Made by a program: the position numbers and the translations under genes. 64,000 nt of DNA from Pseudomonas frederiksbergensis (GTDB lineage Bacteria > Pseudomonadota > Gammaproteobacteria > Pseudomonadales > Pseudomonadaceae), in contig NZ_MOBM01000012.1 in the NCBI RefSeq assembly GCF_003732275.1, forward strand, positions 372,001-436,000, read 5' to 3'. The notes beneath the pieces were generated by a model, which had not been told where the DNA came from, searched no databases, and saw nothing but the letters and a program-made list of their open reading frames with translations. Positions 26,639-35,566 of the stretch are shown here, piece by piece (within the stretch, counting starts at the first letter, position 1; each line of letters starts with the position of its first letter).

Positions 26639-27364
26639 TCACACGGTGTATTTGTCGAAGTCCTCGGGCTTGATCTGCGATGACAGCGCAAACGTGTCGA
26701 CACCGATGGTCATGTGCCCGAAAAAGCCGTCGTCGTTCGAGTCTCGACCGATGGCATGGACATTCAAGGTCGAGGCTTCCCCCCCCATGCCCTGATAGAA
26801 CTCATCCTGCTCGTTGTTCAGCACGCAGATGCCACGCCCACGGTACTCGCGGGCATTGAGTACCGTCCGCGATGCCACCTCGGGAAAGTACAGCTGGCCT
26901 ACCCAGGCGACATGCCGCTCTTCCAGGTAGTTGTTGCCGGCCGTGATTCGTACCGCCACATGAATATGCAGGGCGCGGCCGGCATAAAAACCGGGGTAGA
27001 TGGTGGTAAATCGCACCACACCCTGGTGATCGGTAAATTGCCCGCCGCGCAGGTAGGTATCGTCATCGGTGCGCGGGATTGAACCGATGGCATCGACGTC
27101 GACTTCCTTGTCCGGGTCGACCTTGCTCCAACCCGAATACGCCCCCCGCGCGTTGCAATGCCAGATATCAACCAACGCCCCCGTAACCGGTTGACCGGTC
27201 ATGGCATCGACGATCGTCAGTCGCAGCACAAGGGGAACGCCGTCCATGCCTTCGCATATGTTTCGTCTGATCAGCTTCGGGTTTCGAAAATACGGGCCGG
27301 CGATCTGTTCGGGTGACAGTTGGCATACCGGTGGTGGGGATGTAATTGCAGTGTTGTCGTCCAT
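26639..27364 (-). CDS. Intradiol ring-cleavage dioxygenase-like protein
   Basis: A 241-residue protein with the intradiol dioxygenase core: PYFRNPKLIRRNICEGMDGVP, GALVDIWHCNARGAYSGW (first Tyr ligand), then FTTIYPGFYAGRALHIHVAV with the second Tyr and the two His of the non-haem Fe(III) site. It resembles the stand-alone protocatechuate-dioxygenase-like proteins more than PcaG/H or CatA. No other aromatic degradation gene is near. No signal peptide is seen. The start was set at the ATG of MDDNTAIT with an AGAGAG site upstream; the upstream frame runs into a REP. The substrate is unknown. Confidence 0.82.
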   Translation of the reverse strand: MDDNTAITSPPPVCQLSPEQIAGPYFRNPKLIRRNICEGMDGVPLVLRLTIVDAMTGQPVTGALVDIWHCNARGAYSGWSKVDPDKEVDVDAIGSIPRTDDDTYLRGGQFTDHQGVVRFTTIYPGFYAGRALHIHVAVRITAGNNYLEERHVAWVGQLYFPEVASRTVLNAREYRGRGICVLNNEQDEFYQGMGGEASTLNVHAIGRDSNDDGFFGHMTIGVDTFALSSQIKPEDFDKYTV

Positions 27365-27446
27365 GACGTTCTCTCTTCCATAAGATGAACGCAGGTTAAC
27401 GCTGGACGAGTGACGAGATGCGGTAACTATGTATCGCATGATGTCC

Positions 27447-27551
27447 TGTGGGAGCGGTGGTGCGGCGATCCGACTTGCTCGCGAAAGCGGTCTGACAGTC
27501 AACATCTGCATTGAATGTGATGGCCCCTTCGCGAGCAAGCCTGCTCCCACA
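27447..27551. repeat. REP doublet with an expanded left arm
   Basis: The right arm is normal (CGCGAGCAAGCCTGCTCCCA). The left arm begins GTGGGAGCGG and then carries about 15 extra bases (GTGCGGCGATCCGAC) before CTTGCTCGCGAAAGCGG, so the hairpin of that arm is broken. Confidence 0.75.
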
Positions 27552-27576
27552 GGGGTTTTATTTCAGGCAAAAAAAA

Positions 27577-27601
27577 ACGGTGCACCGACCAAGCGCACCG
27601 T
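27577..27601 (-). terminator. Terminator of zwf-pgl-eda
   Basis: Stem ACGGTGC/GCACCGT, with an A-run on the left giving eight or more T on the minus strand. It lies about 45 bases past the eda stop. Confidence 0.85.
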
Positions 27602-27645
27602 AAAGCCGTAGAACACACAACGAAGTGTTTGGTAAATCCGGTGAA

Positions 27646-28311
27646 TCAGTCCAGCAGGGCCAACGCCTCGGCGGTGCACTCCTGGATGCGGGCCCAGTCG
27701 CCGTTCTTGATCCACTCAGGGTCAAGCATCCAGCTACCGCCCACGCACATCACGTTTTTCAACGCCATGTAGCTCTTGATGTTGGCCGGGCTGACGCCGC
27801 CGGTCGGGCAGAATTTTACTTCGCCGAACGGGCCGCCCAAGGCCTTGATGGCCGCGACGCCGCCGCTGACTTCCGCCGGGAACAGCTTGAAGCGGCGATA
27901 ACCCAGGCTATAGCCTTCCATGATGCCGGAGGCATTGCTGATGCCCGGCAGCAGCGGGATCGGGCTGCCGACACTGGCTTCAAGCAGGTCACGGGTGATG
28001 CCCGGCGTGACGATGAATTGCGAACCAGCCGCTTCGGCAGCGGCCAACATGCTGCGATCAAGCACGGTGCCGGCACCGGTGACCAGTTCCGGACGCTTCT
28101 CGCGCAGGATCTGGATCGCCTTGAGGCCGAACTGCGAACGCAGGGTCACTTCCAGCGCCGTCAGGCCACCGGCCGCCAGGGCGTCGGCCAACGGCAGTAC
28201 GTCCTGTTCACGAGCGATGGTGATCACTGGCAGGATCCGCGCCTTGGCGCAGAGGCTGTCGATCAGGGCGACTTTGTCCGCCATGGAAACGGTCGGGGAT
28301 GTGTTTGTCAT
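27646..28311 (-). CDS. eda: KDPG/KHG aldolase
   Basis: A 221-residue class I aldolase, the last step of the Entner-Doudoroff pathway: 2-keto-3-deoxy-6-phosphogluconate to pyruvate and glyceraldehyde-3-phosphate. Key residues are the Schiff-base lysine in RFKLFPAEVSGG (K142), the catalytic Glu in ALEVTLRS, VTPGITRDLL, and the phosphate loop in FCPTGGVS. The ATG of MTNTSPTVSMADKV was chosen with AAGGATC upstream. It follows pgl after 17 bases, the last gene of zwf-pgl-eda. Confidence 0.94.
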   Translation of the reverse strand: MTNTSPTVSMADKVALIDSLCAKARILPVITIAREQDVLPLADALAAGGLTALEVTLRSQFGLKAIQILREKRPELVTGAGTVLDRSMLAAAEAAGSQFIVTPGITRDLLEASVGSPIPLLPGISNASGIMEGYSLGYRRFKLFPAEVSGGVAAIKALGGPFGEVKFCPTGGVSPANIKSYMALKNVMCVGGSWMLDPEWIKNGDWARIQECTAEALALLD

Positions 28312-28328
28312 AGCGGCTGATCCTTGGT

Positions 28329-29042
28329 TCATGGGCACCAGTAAATCTCTAACGTAGGTTGCAGAAACGCCCGAATCGGCATGGCGGCGACATCGTCACC
28401 GGCCAGTGCGGCATTCAGGGTGGTCAGCTTGGACTGACCGGAAATCGATAGAACGGTGTGTTTCGCCGAAGCCAGCAGCGCGCGACTCATGGTCAGGCGT
28501 TGATGGGGCACAGTCGGCGCCAGCATCGGCCAGCAACGACGGGTGCCGTCGACTTTCAAGGCGTCGGCCAGGTTCGGGCTGTTGGGGAACAGCGATGCGG
28601 TATGACCGTCGTCACCCATGCCCAGCACCAGCACGTCGATCGACGGCAATTCGGCGAGCAAGCGATCAGCCTGCTCGGCGGCTTGTTCCAGGTTGGCGGT
28701 GGCACTGTAGAGGCTCAGGAACTGAGCCTTGGCCGCCGGGCCTTGCAACAGATAACGCTTGAGCAGACCGGCATTGCTGTCGGCATGTTCCACCGGCACC
28801 CAGCGCTCGTCAGCCAGGCTGACCACCACTTTCGACCAGTCCAGCGCCTGCTTGGCCAAGTGCTGGAAAAACGCCACCGGGCTGCGTCCGCCAGACACCA
28901 CCAGTGTCGCGGCGCCTTGTGCGGCAATCGCGTCGCTCAGTTGTTTGGCCACCGTCAATGCCAGGCCTTCGGCCAGCAGCACCGGGCTTTTGAACTCATG
29001 GGCGCTGACGCCCTGAGGCAGTTTCAATTTAGATATCGCCAT
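28329..29042 (-). CDS. pgl: 6-phosphogluconolactonase
   Basis: A 237-residue protein of the NagB/SOL lactonase family. It has [37 protein letters not shown] and [23 protein letters not shown], where the Asp/His residues form the hydrolytic site. It hydrolyses 6-phosphogluconolactone from Zwf to 6-phosphogluconate. It overlaps the end of zwf by 14 bases, so the two are translationally coupled. Confidence 0.94.
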   Translation of the reverse strand: MAISKLKLPQGVSAHEFKSPVLLAEGLALTVAKQLSDAIAAQGAATLVVSGGRSPVAFFQHLAKQALDWSKVVVSLADERWVPVEHADSNAGLLKRYLLQGPAAKAQFLSLYSATANLEQAAEQADRLLAELPSIDVLVLGMGDDGHTASLFPNSPNLADALKVDGTRRCWPMLAPTVPHQRLTMSRALLASAKHTVLSISGQSKLTTLNAALAGDDVAAMPIRAFLQPTLEIYWCP

Positions 29043-30498
29043 ACCATGACCTCCCGTCCCGCGTAATCAGTGCAATGGAGCTCATCGGCCCCCAGGACCC
29101 AGCCGCGTACGGTTTGGGCGCATCACCGGATTTTTTCCACCCGGCGATCAACTGGTCACACCACTTCCACGCGGCTTCGATTTCATCTTTACGGACAAAC
29201 AAGTTCTGATTGCCGCGCATCACTTCCAGCAACAACCGCTCGTAGGCGTCGGGAATCCGCGCGCTGCGATAGGTGTCGGAAAAATTCAGCTGCAACGGAC
29301 CGCTGCGCAGCTGCATGCCCTTGTCCAGGCCTTGTTCTTTGGTCATCACGCGCAAAGAAATGCCTTCGTCCGGTTGCAGGCGGATGATCAGTTTGTTGCT
29401 GATCTGCAAGCGCTGCTCGGGGGCGAAGATGTAGTGCGACGGTTCCTTGAAGTGGATGACGATCTGCGACAGCTTTTGCGGCATGCGCTTGCCGGTCCGC
29501 AGGTAAAACGGCACGCCGGCCCAGCGCCAGTTACGAATATCGGCACGCAGGGCGACGAAGGTTTCGGTGTCGCTCTGGGTGTTGGAGTTAGGCTCCTCCA
29601 GATACCCGGGTACCGATTTGCCTTCGCTGTGACCGGCGATGTACTGGCCGCGCACCACTTGAGTGGTCAGGCCTTCCGGGCTGATCGGCGCCAGCGCCTT
29701 GAGGACTTTGACTTTCTCATCGCGGATGCTGTCGGCAGACAGGTCGGCCGGCGGGTCCATGGCGATCAGGCAGAGCAGTTGCAGCAGGTGATTCTGGATC
29801 ATGTCCCGCAGCTGGCCCGCCTTGTCGAAGTAACCCCAACGGCCTTCGATCCCGACCTGCTCGGCCACGGTGATTTCCACGTGGGAGATGTAATTCTGGT
29901 TCCACTGGGTTTCGAACAGGCTGTTGGCGAAACGCAGGGCGATCAGGTTTTGTACGGTCTCTTTGCCCAGGTAGTGGTCGATGCGGTAGGTGCGGTTCTC
30001 GGGGAAGAACTGCGCCACGGCGTCGTTGACCTTGCGCGAGGATTCCAGGTCCGAACCGATGGGTTTTTCCAGCACCACGCGGGTGTTTTCGGTCAGGCCG
30101 ACCTTCGACAGGTTCTCGCAAATAGCGCCATAAACCGCCGCCGGGGTGGCGAAGTAAGCAATCACCCGCTGGGCGCTGCCAGCCTGTTCGGCCAGGGCGA
30201 CGTAATCGTCAGCCTTGAGAAAGTCGACGTGCAGGTAGCTCAAACGGGCCAGGAAGCGCTCGACCACTGCTTCATCCAGCTCTTTGGCGCCCACGTAGCG
30301 GCGCAGCTCAGTGGCGATGAATGCCAGATGCTGCTGCTCGCTGCCGGGTTCACGGGCCAGCGCGATAATGCGCGTATCCTCATGAAGCAGGCCGGCGCCA
30401 TCGAGTTGATAGAGGGCAGGAAACAGCTTGCGCAGGGCTAGATCGCCGAGAGCGCCGAACAAGGCAAAGGTGCACGGTTCAACCGTAATCGAAGGCAT
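29029..30498 (-). CDS. zwf: Glucose-6-phosphate 1-dehydrogenase
   Basis: A 489-residue enzyme that oxidises glucose-6-phosphate. The NADP-binding N-terminus is [20 protein letters not shown]. The substrate-site peptide is [14 protein letters not shown] (RIDHYLGK with catalytic His/Lys), followed by [15 protein letters not shown]. It is the first gene of zwf-pgl-eda, divergent from hexR. No good Shine-Dalgarno site precedes the ATG; instead the leader carries AAGAACAA, a Crc-type motif. A candidate HexR half-match overlaps it. Confidence 0.95.
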   Translation of the reverse strand: MPSITVEPCTFALFGALGDLALRKLFPALYQLDGAGLLHEDTRIIALAREPGSEQQHLAFIATELRRYVGAKELDEAVVERFLARLSYLHVDFLKADDYVALAEQAGSAQRVIAYFATPAAVYGAICENLSKVGLTENTRVVLEKPIGSDLESSRKVNDAVAQFFPENRTYRIDHYLGKETVQNLIALRFANSLFETQWNQNYISHVEITVAEQVGIEGRWGYFDKAGQLRDMIQNHLLQLLCLIAMDPPADLSADSIRDEKVKVLKALAPISPEGLTTQVVRGQYIAGHSEGKSVPGYLEEPNSNTQSDTETFVALRADIRNWRWAGVPFYLRTGKRMPQKLSQIVIHFKEPSHYIFAPEQRLQISNKLIIRLQPDEGISLRVMTKEQGLDKGMQLRSGPLQLNFSDTYRSARIPDAYERLLLEVMRGNQNLFVRKDEIEAAWKWCDQLIAGWKKSGDAPKPYAAGSWGPMSSIALITRDGRSWYGDI

Positions 30499-30503
30499 GA
30501 TGT

Positions 30504-30518
30504 TTGTTCTTTTATCAA
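30504..30518. promoter_or_regulatory. Overlapping Crc-type motif and HexR-like site in zwf leader
   Basis: On the + strand TTGTTCTTTTATCAA: TTGT-N7-TCAA, one base off the HexR consensus TTGT-N7/8-ACAA. Read on the zwf strand it begins with TTGATAAAAGAACAA and includes AAGAACAA (AAnAAnAA). It ends 6 bases before the zwf ATG. Confidence 0.45.
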
Positions 30519-30563
30519 GTTAAGCTACAAATACCTTTTTTCAAGGCATCACTCAAGGGAAAA

Positions 30564-30579
30564 TGTAGTAATAACCACA
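30564..30579. promoter_or_regulatory. Candidate HexR dyad in hexR-zwf intergenic region
   Basis: TGTAGTAATAACCACA: imperfect dyad TGTAGT-N4-ACCACA between the divergent genes. It is only a loose match to HexR sites; the sites before edd and gap are far better. Confidence 0.35.
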
Positions 30580-30716
30580 ACATTTTCGCAAAATACAGAT
30601 TCCGAGTGGTGGTCGGTCGGAGCCATCAGTAGGATAGGCCACCGTTATGGGCCATATCAAAGGCCCAATTTGCATAGCCGAACGCTTATTTGCGCTGCTG
30701 ACCTAAGGAACATGTA

Positions 30717-31586
30717 ATGGACCGCGTGCGAAATTTACTGGAACAGATCCAGAATCGCCTTGAAGACCTGAACAAGGCAGAACGCAAAGTCGCCGAAGTG
30801 ATCCTGCTCAACCCAGAGCAGGCCACCCGGTTCAGCATCGCCGCCCTCGCCCAGGCCTCTAAGGTCAGCGAGCCGACGGTCAACCGTTTCTGCCGTTCGT
30901 TCGGCGTCAGCGGCTACCCGGAACTGAAACTGCAGCTGGCCCAGAGTCTGGCCAGTGGCGCGGCGTATGTCAGCCGGGCGGTTGAGGCTGATGACAATCC
31001 GGAAGCGTATACAAAAAAGATTTTCGGCAGCGCCATCGCCTCTTTGGACAGTGCGTTGCAGGCGCTTGACCCGAACCTGATCAGCCGCGCCGTCGACCTG
31101 TTGATCCAGGCCCGGCAGATCCACTTCTTCGGCCTCGGAGCCTCGGCCCCGGTGGCGCTGGATGCGCAGCACAAGTTCTTCCGCTTCAACCTGGCGGTGA
31201 CCGCCCATGCCGACGTGCTGATGCAACGCATGATTGCCTCGGTGGCCCACACCGGTGAGTTGTTCGTGATCATTTCCTACACCGGCCGCACCCGCGAACT
31301 GGTGGAAGTCGCGCGCATCGCCCGGGAAAACGGCGCTTCAGTACTGGGCCTGACGGCCGAGGGTTCGCCGCTGGCCAAGGCCAGTACCTTGAGCCTGAAC
31401 ATTCCGCTGCCGGAAGACACCGATATCTATATGCCGATGACGTCGCGGATCATTCAGCTGACCGTGCTCGATGTGCTCGCCACCGGCATGACCCTGCGCC
31501 GGGGCGTGGATTTCCAGCCGCATTTGCGCAAGATCAAGGAAAGCCTGAATGCCAGTCGGTATCCGATTGGGGATGAGTTTAATTAA
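30717..31586 (+). CDS. hexR: RpiR-family regulator of hexose catabolism
   Basis: A 289-residue repressor: an N-terminal RpiR helix-turn-helix ([37 protein letters not shown]) and a C-terminal SIS sugar-phosphate-binding domain ([41 protein letters not shown]). HexR represses zwf, edd and gap operons and is released by KDPG, the product of Edd. The location divergent from zwf is the usual one. A GGAAC site precedes the ATG. Confidence 0.94.
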   Translation: MDRVRNLLEQIQNRLEDLNKAERKVAEVILLNPEQATRFSIAALAQASKVSEPTVNRFCRSFGVSGYPELKLQLAQSLASGAAYVSRAVEADDNPEAYTKKIFGSAIASLDSALQALDPNLISRAVDLLIQARQIHFFGLGASAPVALDAQHKFFRFNLAVTAHADVLMQRMIASVAHTGELFVIISYTGRTRELVEVARIARENGASVLGLTAEGSPLAKASTLSLNIPLPEDTDIYMPMTSRIIQLTVLDVLATGMTLRRGVDFQPHLRKIKESLNASRYPIGDEFN

Positions 31587-31594
31587 CCCTTGAA

Positions 31595-31682
31595 AGATCG
31601 CAGCCTCGTTTCGCTCGACAGCTCCTACAAGGGATCGGCGTAAACCTGTAGGAGCTGTCGAGCGAAGCGAGGCTGCGATCTT
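31595..31682. repeat. Intergenic inverted repeat (family C)
   Basis: Arms AAGATCGCAGCCTCG...AGCTCCTACA and TGTAGGAGCTGTCGAGCG...GGCTGCGATCTT around a short spacer. The same family occurs at 46.8 and 55.8 kb. It lies between the convergent hexR and mutarotase genes and may serve as a terminator. Confidence 0.87.
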
Positions 31683-31692
31683 TTGATATTTC

Positions 31693-32547
31693 CTACGCCC
31701 CAACCCGCGCCTGCAAACTCAAATGCGCCCGCTCCCCCGGTGCCAGGCACAGGCTGTCGGTCCCGCCGCTGGCCGCTTCCACACAGACGAACTCTAAAAC
31801 CTCGTTCCAGCTCACGCCCAGCAACGGCCGTGCGCCGGGATGCCAGACCACCGTGTCTGCATGGTCACCGGTGTCGATGCACAATTGCCGCTGCCAGGCG
31901 TGATCCTTGAGCTGCAATTCGCCGTCATGCTGGAACACTCGCTGACAACCACCGTCGACCCGCAACTCGCCTTCCTGCTGGCAAACCTGGCGGCTCAACT
32001 GGTCGTAACCTTGCGCGCCGTCGAGCCCAGACAGCGCTACCTCGCCCACGTCACCAATACGCCAATAGGCGTGTAACGCCTGGCTCAACTGGCACGGCAT
32101 GTCGTCCTGATGCTCGGTGCTCAGGTGCAAATCCATGCGTTCGCCCAGGTGCGCATGCAAGTCCACTTGCCAGTCGCACAGCTGTAACTGCCAGTGCAGG
32201 CGCACACCATCGTCATCACTGCTGCTGTCGAGCAGTTTCCAGTCGAGCAAACGCGCCCAGCCATGGGACGGCCAGGCGTTTTCACTCGGATGACGGCCGT
32301 ACCACGGCCAGCACACCGGCACACCGCCGCGAATCGCACCGACATGCGGCCACTTCGCTGCGCACCACAGCCAGGGTTTCTGACCCTTTGGCTGGAAGTG
32401 CAGCAACTGCGCGCCCTGCCGACTGAACACCGCCTGACACAGCGGATGATCGATCACCAGCACATCGCGCATCTGATAGCGCTCCCACGCAAACACCGGA
32501 CGTTCGCGCAAGGATTTGAAGAAGCGTTGTAGCGGATGCTCAAGCAT
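31693..32547 (-). CDS. D-hexose-6-phosphate mutarotase (YeaD type)
   Basis: A 284-residue beta-sandwich aldose-epimerase family protein of the YeaD/glucose-6-phosphate 1-epimerase group. It has FSRQGAQLLHFQPKGQKPWLWCA, IRGGVPVCWPWYGRHP and SHGWARLLDW (the catalytic His region), and WNPGARPL-like VVWHPGARPLLGVSWNEVLEFVCVEA. It interconverts alpha and beta anomers of glucose-6-phosphate, the substrate of Zwf. Its position between oprB/gts and hexR/zwf fits that role. Confidence 0.88.
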   Translation of the reverse strand: MLEHPLQRFFKSLRERPVFAWERYQMRDVLVIDHPLCQAVFSRQGAQLLHFQPKGQKPWLWCAAKWPHVGAIRGGVPVCWPWYGRHPSENAWPSHGWARLLDWKLLDSSSDDDGVRLHWQLQLCDWQVDLHAHLGERMDLHLSTEHQDDMPCQLSQALHAYWRIGDVGEVALSGLDGAQGYDQLSRQVCQQEGELRVDGGCQRVFQHDGELQLKDHAWQRQLCIDTGDHADTVVWHPGARPLLGVSWNEVLEFVCVEAASGGTDSLCLAPGERAHLSLQARVGA

Positions 32548-32625
32548 GTGCCACGGTCCTGAAAATCATTGGTGTACTCACAATCTCTGAAAACAACAGT
32601 GCTTTTGTAGCCAGTGAATTCTCTG

Positions 32626-32754
32626 TGGCGAGGGAGCTTGCTCCCGCTGGGCTGCGAAGCGGCCCTAAAACCATTCACTGCGGTGCTTCAGCCAAACCGC
32701 ATTCGCCGCGTTTACGACTGCTTCGCAGCCGAGCGGGAGCAAGCTCCCTCGCCA
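32626..32754. repeat. Intergenic inverted repeat (family B)
   Basis: TGGCGAGGGAGCTTGCTCCC and GGGAGCAAGCTCCCTCGCCA at the ends, with CTGCGAAGCGGCCC and CTGCTTCGCAGCC inside. Confidence 0.88.
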
Positions 32755-32788
32755 CAATACATTCGCCAGCAGTTCGGCTGATCAGCCC

Positions 32789-32819
32789 CAAAAAAAAGCG
32801 GACAGCCTTGGCCGTCCGC
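32789..32819 (-). terminator. Terminator of the gts-oprB operon
   Basis: Stem GCGGAC/GTCCGC extended by an inner GC/GC pair, with a run of A before it giving T on the minus strand. It lies about 38 bases past the oprB stop. Confidence 0.85.
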
Positions 32820-32857
32820 AAATATGCGCACATAGAGAGGAGCTTATCGCAACAGCG

Positions 32858-34204
32858 TTAGAACACCGACTGAATTTTCAGACCAGCCACCAGAGCGTTG
32901 TCGACTTCATCCACACCGCCCGGATGAGTGACGTACTGCAGGTTAGGACGTACGGTCAGCCAGTTGGTTACGTGGAAGCCGTAGTTGATCTCGTAGTTGT
33001 ACTCGGTGGTACGCAGCGGCGAGAACAGCGGATCTTCATAGTCGGTGACACCATTGGAGGCGTTGACCAACTCGGCGTTTTTCTTCACGTCATCGTTGAC
33101 ATGGATACGGGCGAAACCGATTCCGACGTCATCTTTAGGACGCGCATCGAACGGCCCCTTGTACACAAACATCAGCGACTGGTAATTGTCGACGAAGTTG
33201 GTGTCCTTGTCGTGGAAGGTGGCGTTGGCCGCGATGTTCAAACCGCGTGAAGCATCACCGTTGTGGGTGGTGAGTTGCTGCTGCGCCACAAACCAGTAGC
33301 CATGCTTGCTGTCGTGGCTGCGATAGGCATTGCCTGTGGTCGCTGCATCATCGCCGTTGTCATCTTTACGGACGTCATCGGCATCGGCCGTGCTCTTGTA
33401 GTAACCAACACGGTATTCGCCCGGCAGGTTGTTAACCTTCGGTGACCAGACCAGTTCAACCGGCAAGACAGTGCCCTTGGTACCACTGCCGCTGAGCTTG
33501 AAGCCGTTACCGTGCTCCAGTTGCGATGGGTTCTGGTTGTACGCGCCGATCTGCGCGTAGAACTCAGGCGTGATGTTGTACTTCACGCGAACCGCCGCCT
33601 GCATGACCGGCCAGTTGTACCAGATACCGGTCGCCCAGTTACCCGCTTGGGAACCGCAGAATGCCAGGTTCTGGAACTCGCAAGGGAAGGTGTTGAAGTC
33701 TTCGCCTTCGCCGAAGTAACCAGCCTTGACGTCCAGTTTACCGTCGAGGAACTGGTGCTTGATCCACAATTGGGTCAGACGGACCATGTGGCCACGGCCG
33801 TAGACTTCCTGGGAGGAACTCAAGGTGCCGGCACGCGGGTCGCCGACACGGTCATTGGAGATATTCTGACCGTTACGGTTGGTGAGCTGAATCTTGGCCT
33901 GGGTGTTATCCCAGCCCCACAGTTTTTCCAGGTCCAGCGCCACGCCCAAGCCAAACTGGTCGGCGTAACGCGCCGTCTTGTCGTCGTTGTAGCCGCCATG
34001 CAGGTTGGCGCCCACTTCACCGACGTAGTCGGCCTTGATGTCGATACCCTGCTCGATCAGCTTGGTCCGCTCGCCGCCCCAATCACCGGTCATCCACTGC
34101 GATTCGGCACTGAACGCGTCAGCCGCGTGTACGCTACCGGCCATAGTCATCACCGCAAGAGCTGACAATTGGCAGATAAGCTGAGCGTTGTTCTTCTTCT
34201 TCAT
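32858..34204 (-). CDS. oprB: Carbohydrate-selective porin OprB
   Basis: A 448-residue outer-membrane porin for glucose and other sugars. The signal peptide is MKKKNNAQLICQLSALAVMT... with cleavage after SVHA (about residue 27). The mature protein begins with SQWMTGDWGGERTKLIEQGID, the OprB family hallmark, and ends in F (LKIQSVF), as expected for BAM-dependent barrels. GAGGATG precedes the ATG, and an AATAACAA Crc-type motif lies in the leader. It is downstream of gtsABCD; the gap to gtsD holds a REP doublet, so it may have its own promoter. Confidence 0.94.
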   Translation of the reverse strand: MKKKNNAQLICQLSALAVMTMAGSVHAADAFSAESQWMTGDWGGERTKLIEQGIDIKADYVGEVGANLHGGYNDDKTARYADQFGLGVALDLEKLWGWDNTQAKIQLTNRNGQNISNDRVGDPRAGTLSSSQEVYGRGHMVRLTQLWIKHQFLDGKLDVKAGYFGEGEDFNTFPCEFQNLAFCGSQAGNWATGIWYNWPVMQAAVRVKYNITPEFYAQIGAYNQNPSQLEHGNGFKLSGSGTKGTVLPVELVWSPKVNNLPGEYRVGYYKSTADADDVRKDDNGDDAATTGNAYRSHDSKHGYWFVAQQQLTTHNGDASRGLNIAANATFHDKDTNFVDNYQSLMFVYKGPFDARPKDDVGIGFARIHVNDDVKKNAELVNASNGVTDYEDPLFSPLRTTEYNYEINYGFHVTNWLTVRPNLQYVTHPGGVDEVDNALVAGLKIQSVF

Positions 34205-34223
34205 CCCTACATCCTCGTCTTTA

Positions 34224-34231
34224 TTGTTATT
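34224..34231 (-). promoter_or_regulatory. Crc/Hfq-type motif in oprB leader
   Basis: AATAACAA (AAnAAnAA) on the coding strand, a few bases upstream of the GAGGATG ribosome binding site of oprB. Confidence 0.5.
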
Positions 34232-34301
34232 AACTGTTTTTATCTAACGCGGTTTACATCGATTGCGACGCACGACAGTCCGGGCGCCACGGATTCCCCC
34301 C

Positions 34302-34391
34302 TGTGGGAGCGAGCCTGCTCGCGATAGCGGTGTATCAGTCGACATCGATGTTGAATGTCAGTCCGTCATCGCGAGCAGGCTCGCTCCCACA
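34302..34391. repeat. REP doublet (family A)
   Basis: TGTGGGAGCGAGCCTGCTCG and its inverse, between gtsD and oprB. Confidence 0.9.
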
Positions 34392-34402
34392 TTTTTTGAT
34401 CT

Positions 34403-35563
34403 TTATCTGCCTTTGAATTGGGCTACGTTGGCGCTGTGAGCTTCAGCTTTAGGCAGGCCGGCCACCCCCAGGCGTTCACCGGTCTTGGCATCGAACAACA
34501 ACACTTTCGACGGATCGAATTGCAGGGTCAGGGTCTCGCCTACGGCCGGCGCGACGTCCGGTGCCAGGCGGCAGCAGACTTTGGTGTCGTTGAGATTGAC
34601 GAACACCAGGGTGTCGGGACCAGTCGGTTCGGTGACCTGCACTTCGGCACGAATGGTCGGCAAACCATTCGGCTCGCTGCCCGCCAGAACGATCTGCTCC
34701 GGGCGCATGCCGAGGATCACTTCGCGGTCTTCAAGCCCGGCGTCCTGCATGCCCAGCGGTAATTCGCAGCGCGCCTGACCGCTGTCGAGCAGCGCTACCA
34801 ACCGACCTTCCTTACGCTGCAAACGCAGAGGGATGAAGTTCATTGGCGGCGAACCGATGAAGCTCGCCACGAACAGGTTGGCCGGGTTGTTGTAGATGTC
34901 TTTCGGCGTGCCGAACTGCTGAATGATCCCGTCCTTCATCACCGCCACTTTGTCGCCCAGGGTCATCGCTTCGATCTGGTCGTGGGTCACGTAGACCGTG
35001 GTGGTTTTCAGGCGCTGGTGCATCAGTTTCATTTCGGTGCGCATCTCGACCCGCAGCTTGGCGTCGAGGTTGGACAGCGGTTCGTCGAACAGGTAAATCT
35101 TCGGCCGCCGCGCCAGCGCCCGGCCCATGGCCACGCGCTGTTGTTGACCACCGGAGAGCTGACCCGGTTTGCGGCTCAGCAGGTGTTCGATTTGCAGCAA
35201 CTTGGCCACGCGAGCGACTTCTTCGTCGATTTCGGCGGTGGGCATTTTCCGGATCTTCAGGCCGAACGCGATGTTGTCGCGCACGCTCATGGTCGGGTAC
35301 AGCGCGTAGGACTGGAACACCATGGCGATGTCGCGATCTTTGGGGCTCATGCCGCTGATGTCGGCGTCGTCCACCAGGATCGCACCGCCGCTGATGTTTT
35401 CGAGACCGGCGATGCAATTCATCAAGGTGGATTTACCACAACCCGATGGACCGACCAGAATCAGGAACTCACCGTCATTGATCTTCAGTTCGATGTTCTT
35501 CAGGGTGTCCGGCAAACCGGCACCGTAGGTCTTGTTGACGTTGCGTAATTCGAGAGTTGCCAT
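34403..35563 (-). CDS. gtsD: Glucose ABC transporter ATPase (MalK/UgpC type)
   Basis: A 386-residue ATPase: Walker A GPSGCGKST, Q-loop FQSYALYP, signature LSGGQQQRVAMGRALAR, Walker B IYLFDEPLSNLDAKLR, H-loop YVTHDQIEAMTLGD. A C-terminal TOBE/regulatory domain of about 140 residues follows, as in MalK. It powers sugar import by GtsBC. It starts 3 bases after the gtsC stop. Known in P. putida as gtsD (PP_1018). Confidence 0.92.
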   Translation of the reverse strand: MATLELRNVNKTYGAGLPDTLKNIELKINDGEFLILVGPSGCGKSTLMNCIAGLENISGGAILVDDADISGMSPKDRDIAMVFQSYALYPTMSVRDNIAFGLKIRKMPTAEIDEEVARVAKLLQIEHLLSRKPGQLSGGQQQRVAMGRALARRPKIYLFDEPLSNLDAKLRVEMRTEMKLMHQRLKTTTVYVTHDQIEAMTLGDKVAVMKDGIIQQFGTPKDIYNNPANLFVASFIGSPPMNFIPLRLQRKEGRLVALLDSGQARCELPLGMQDAGLEDREVILGMRPEQIVLAGSEPNGLPTIRAEVQVTEPTGPDTLVFVNLNDTKVCCRLAPDVAPAVGETLTLQFDPSKVLLFDAKTGERLGVAGLPKAEAHSANVAQFKGR

Positions 35564-35566
35564 GTT

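Noticed and set aside
27365..27550. N-terminal extension of the intradiol dioxygenase gene
   Set aside because: It runs into the REP doublet; the ATG with the AGAGAG site is better.
30564..30579. Strong HexR operator before zwf
   Set aside because: The dyad is imperfect and does not fit TTGT-N7/8-ACAA; it is listed only as a weak candidate.
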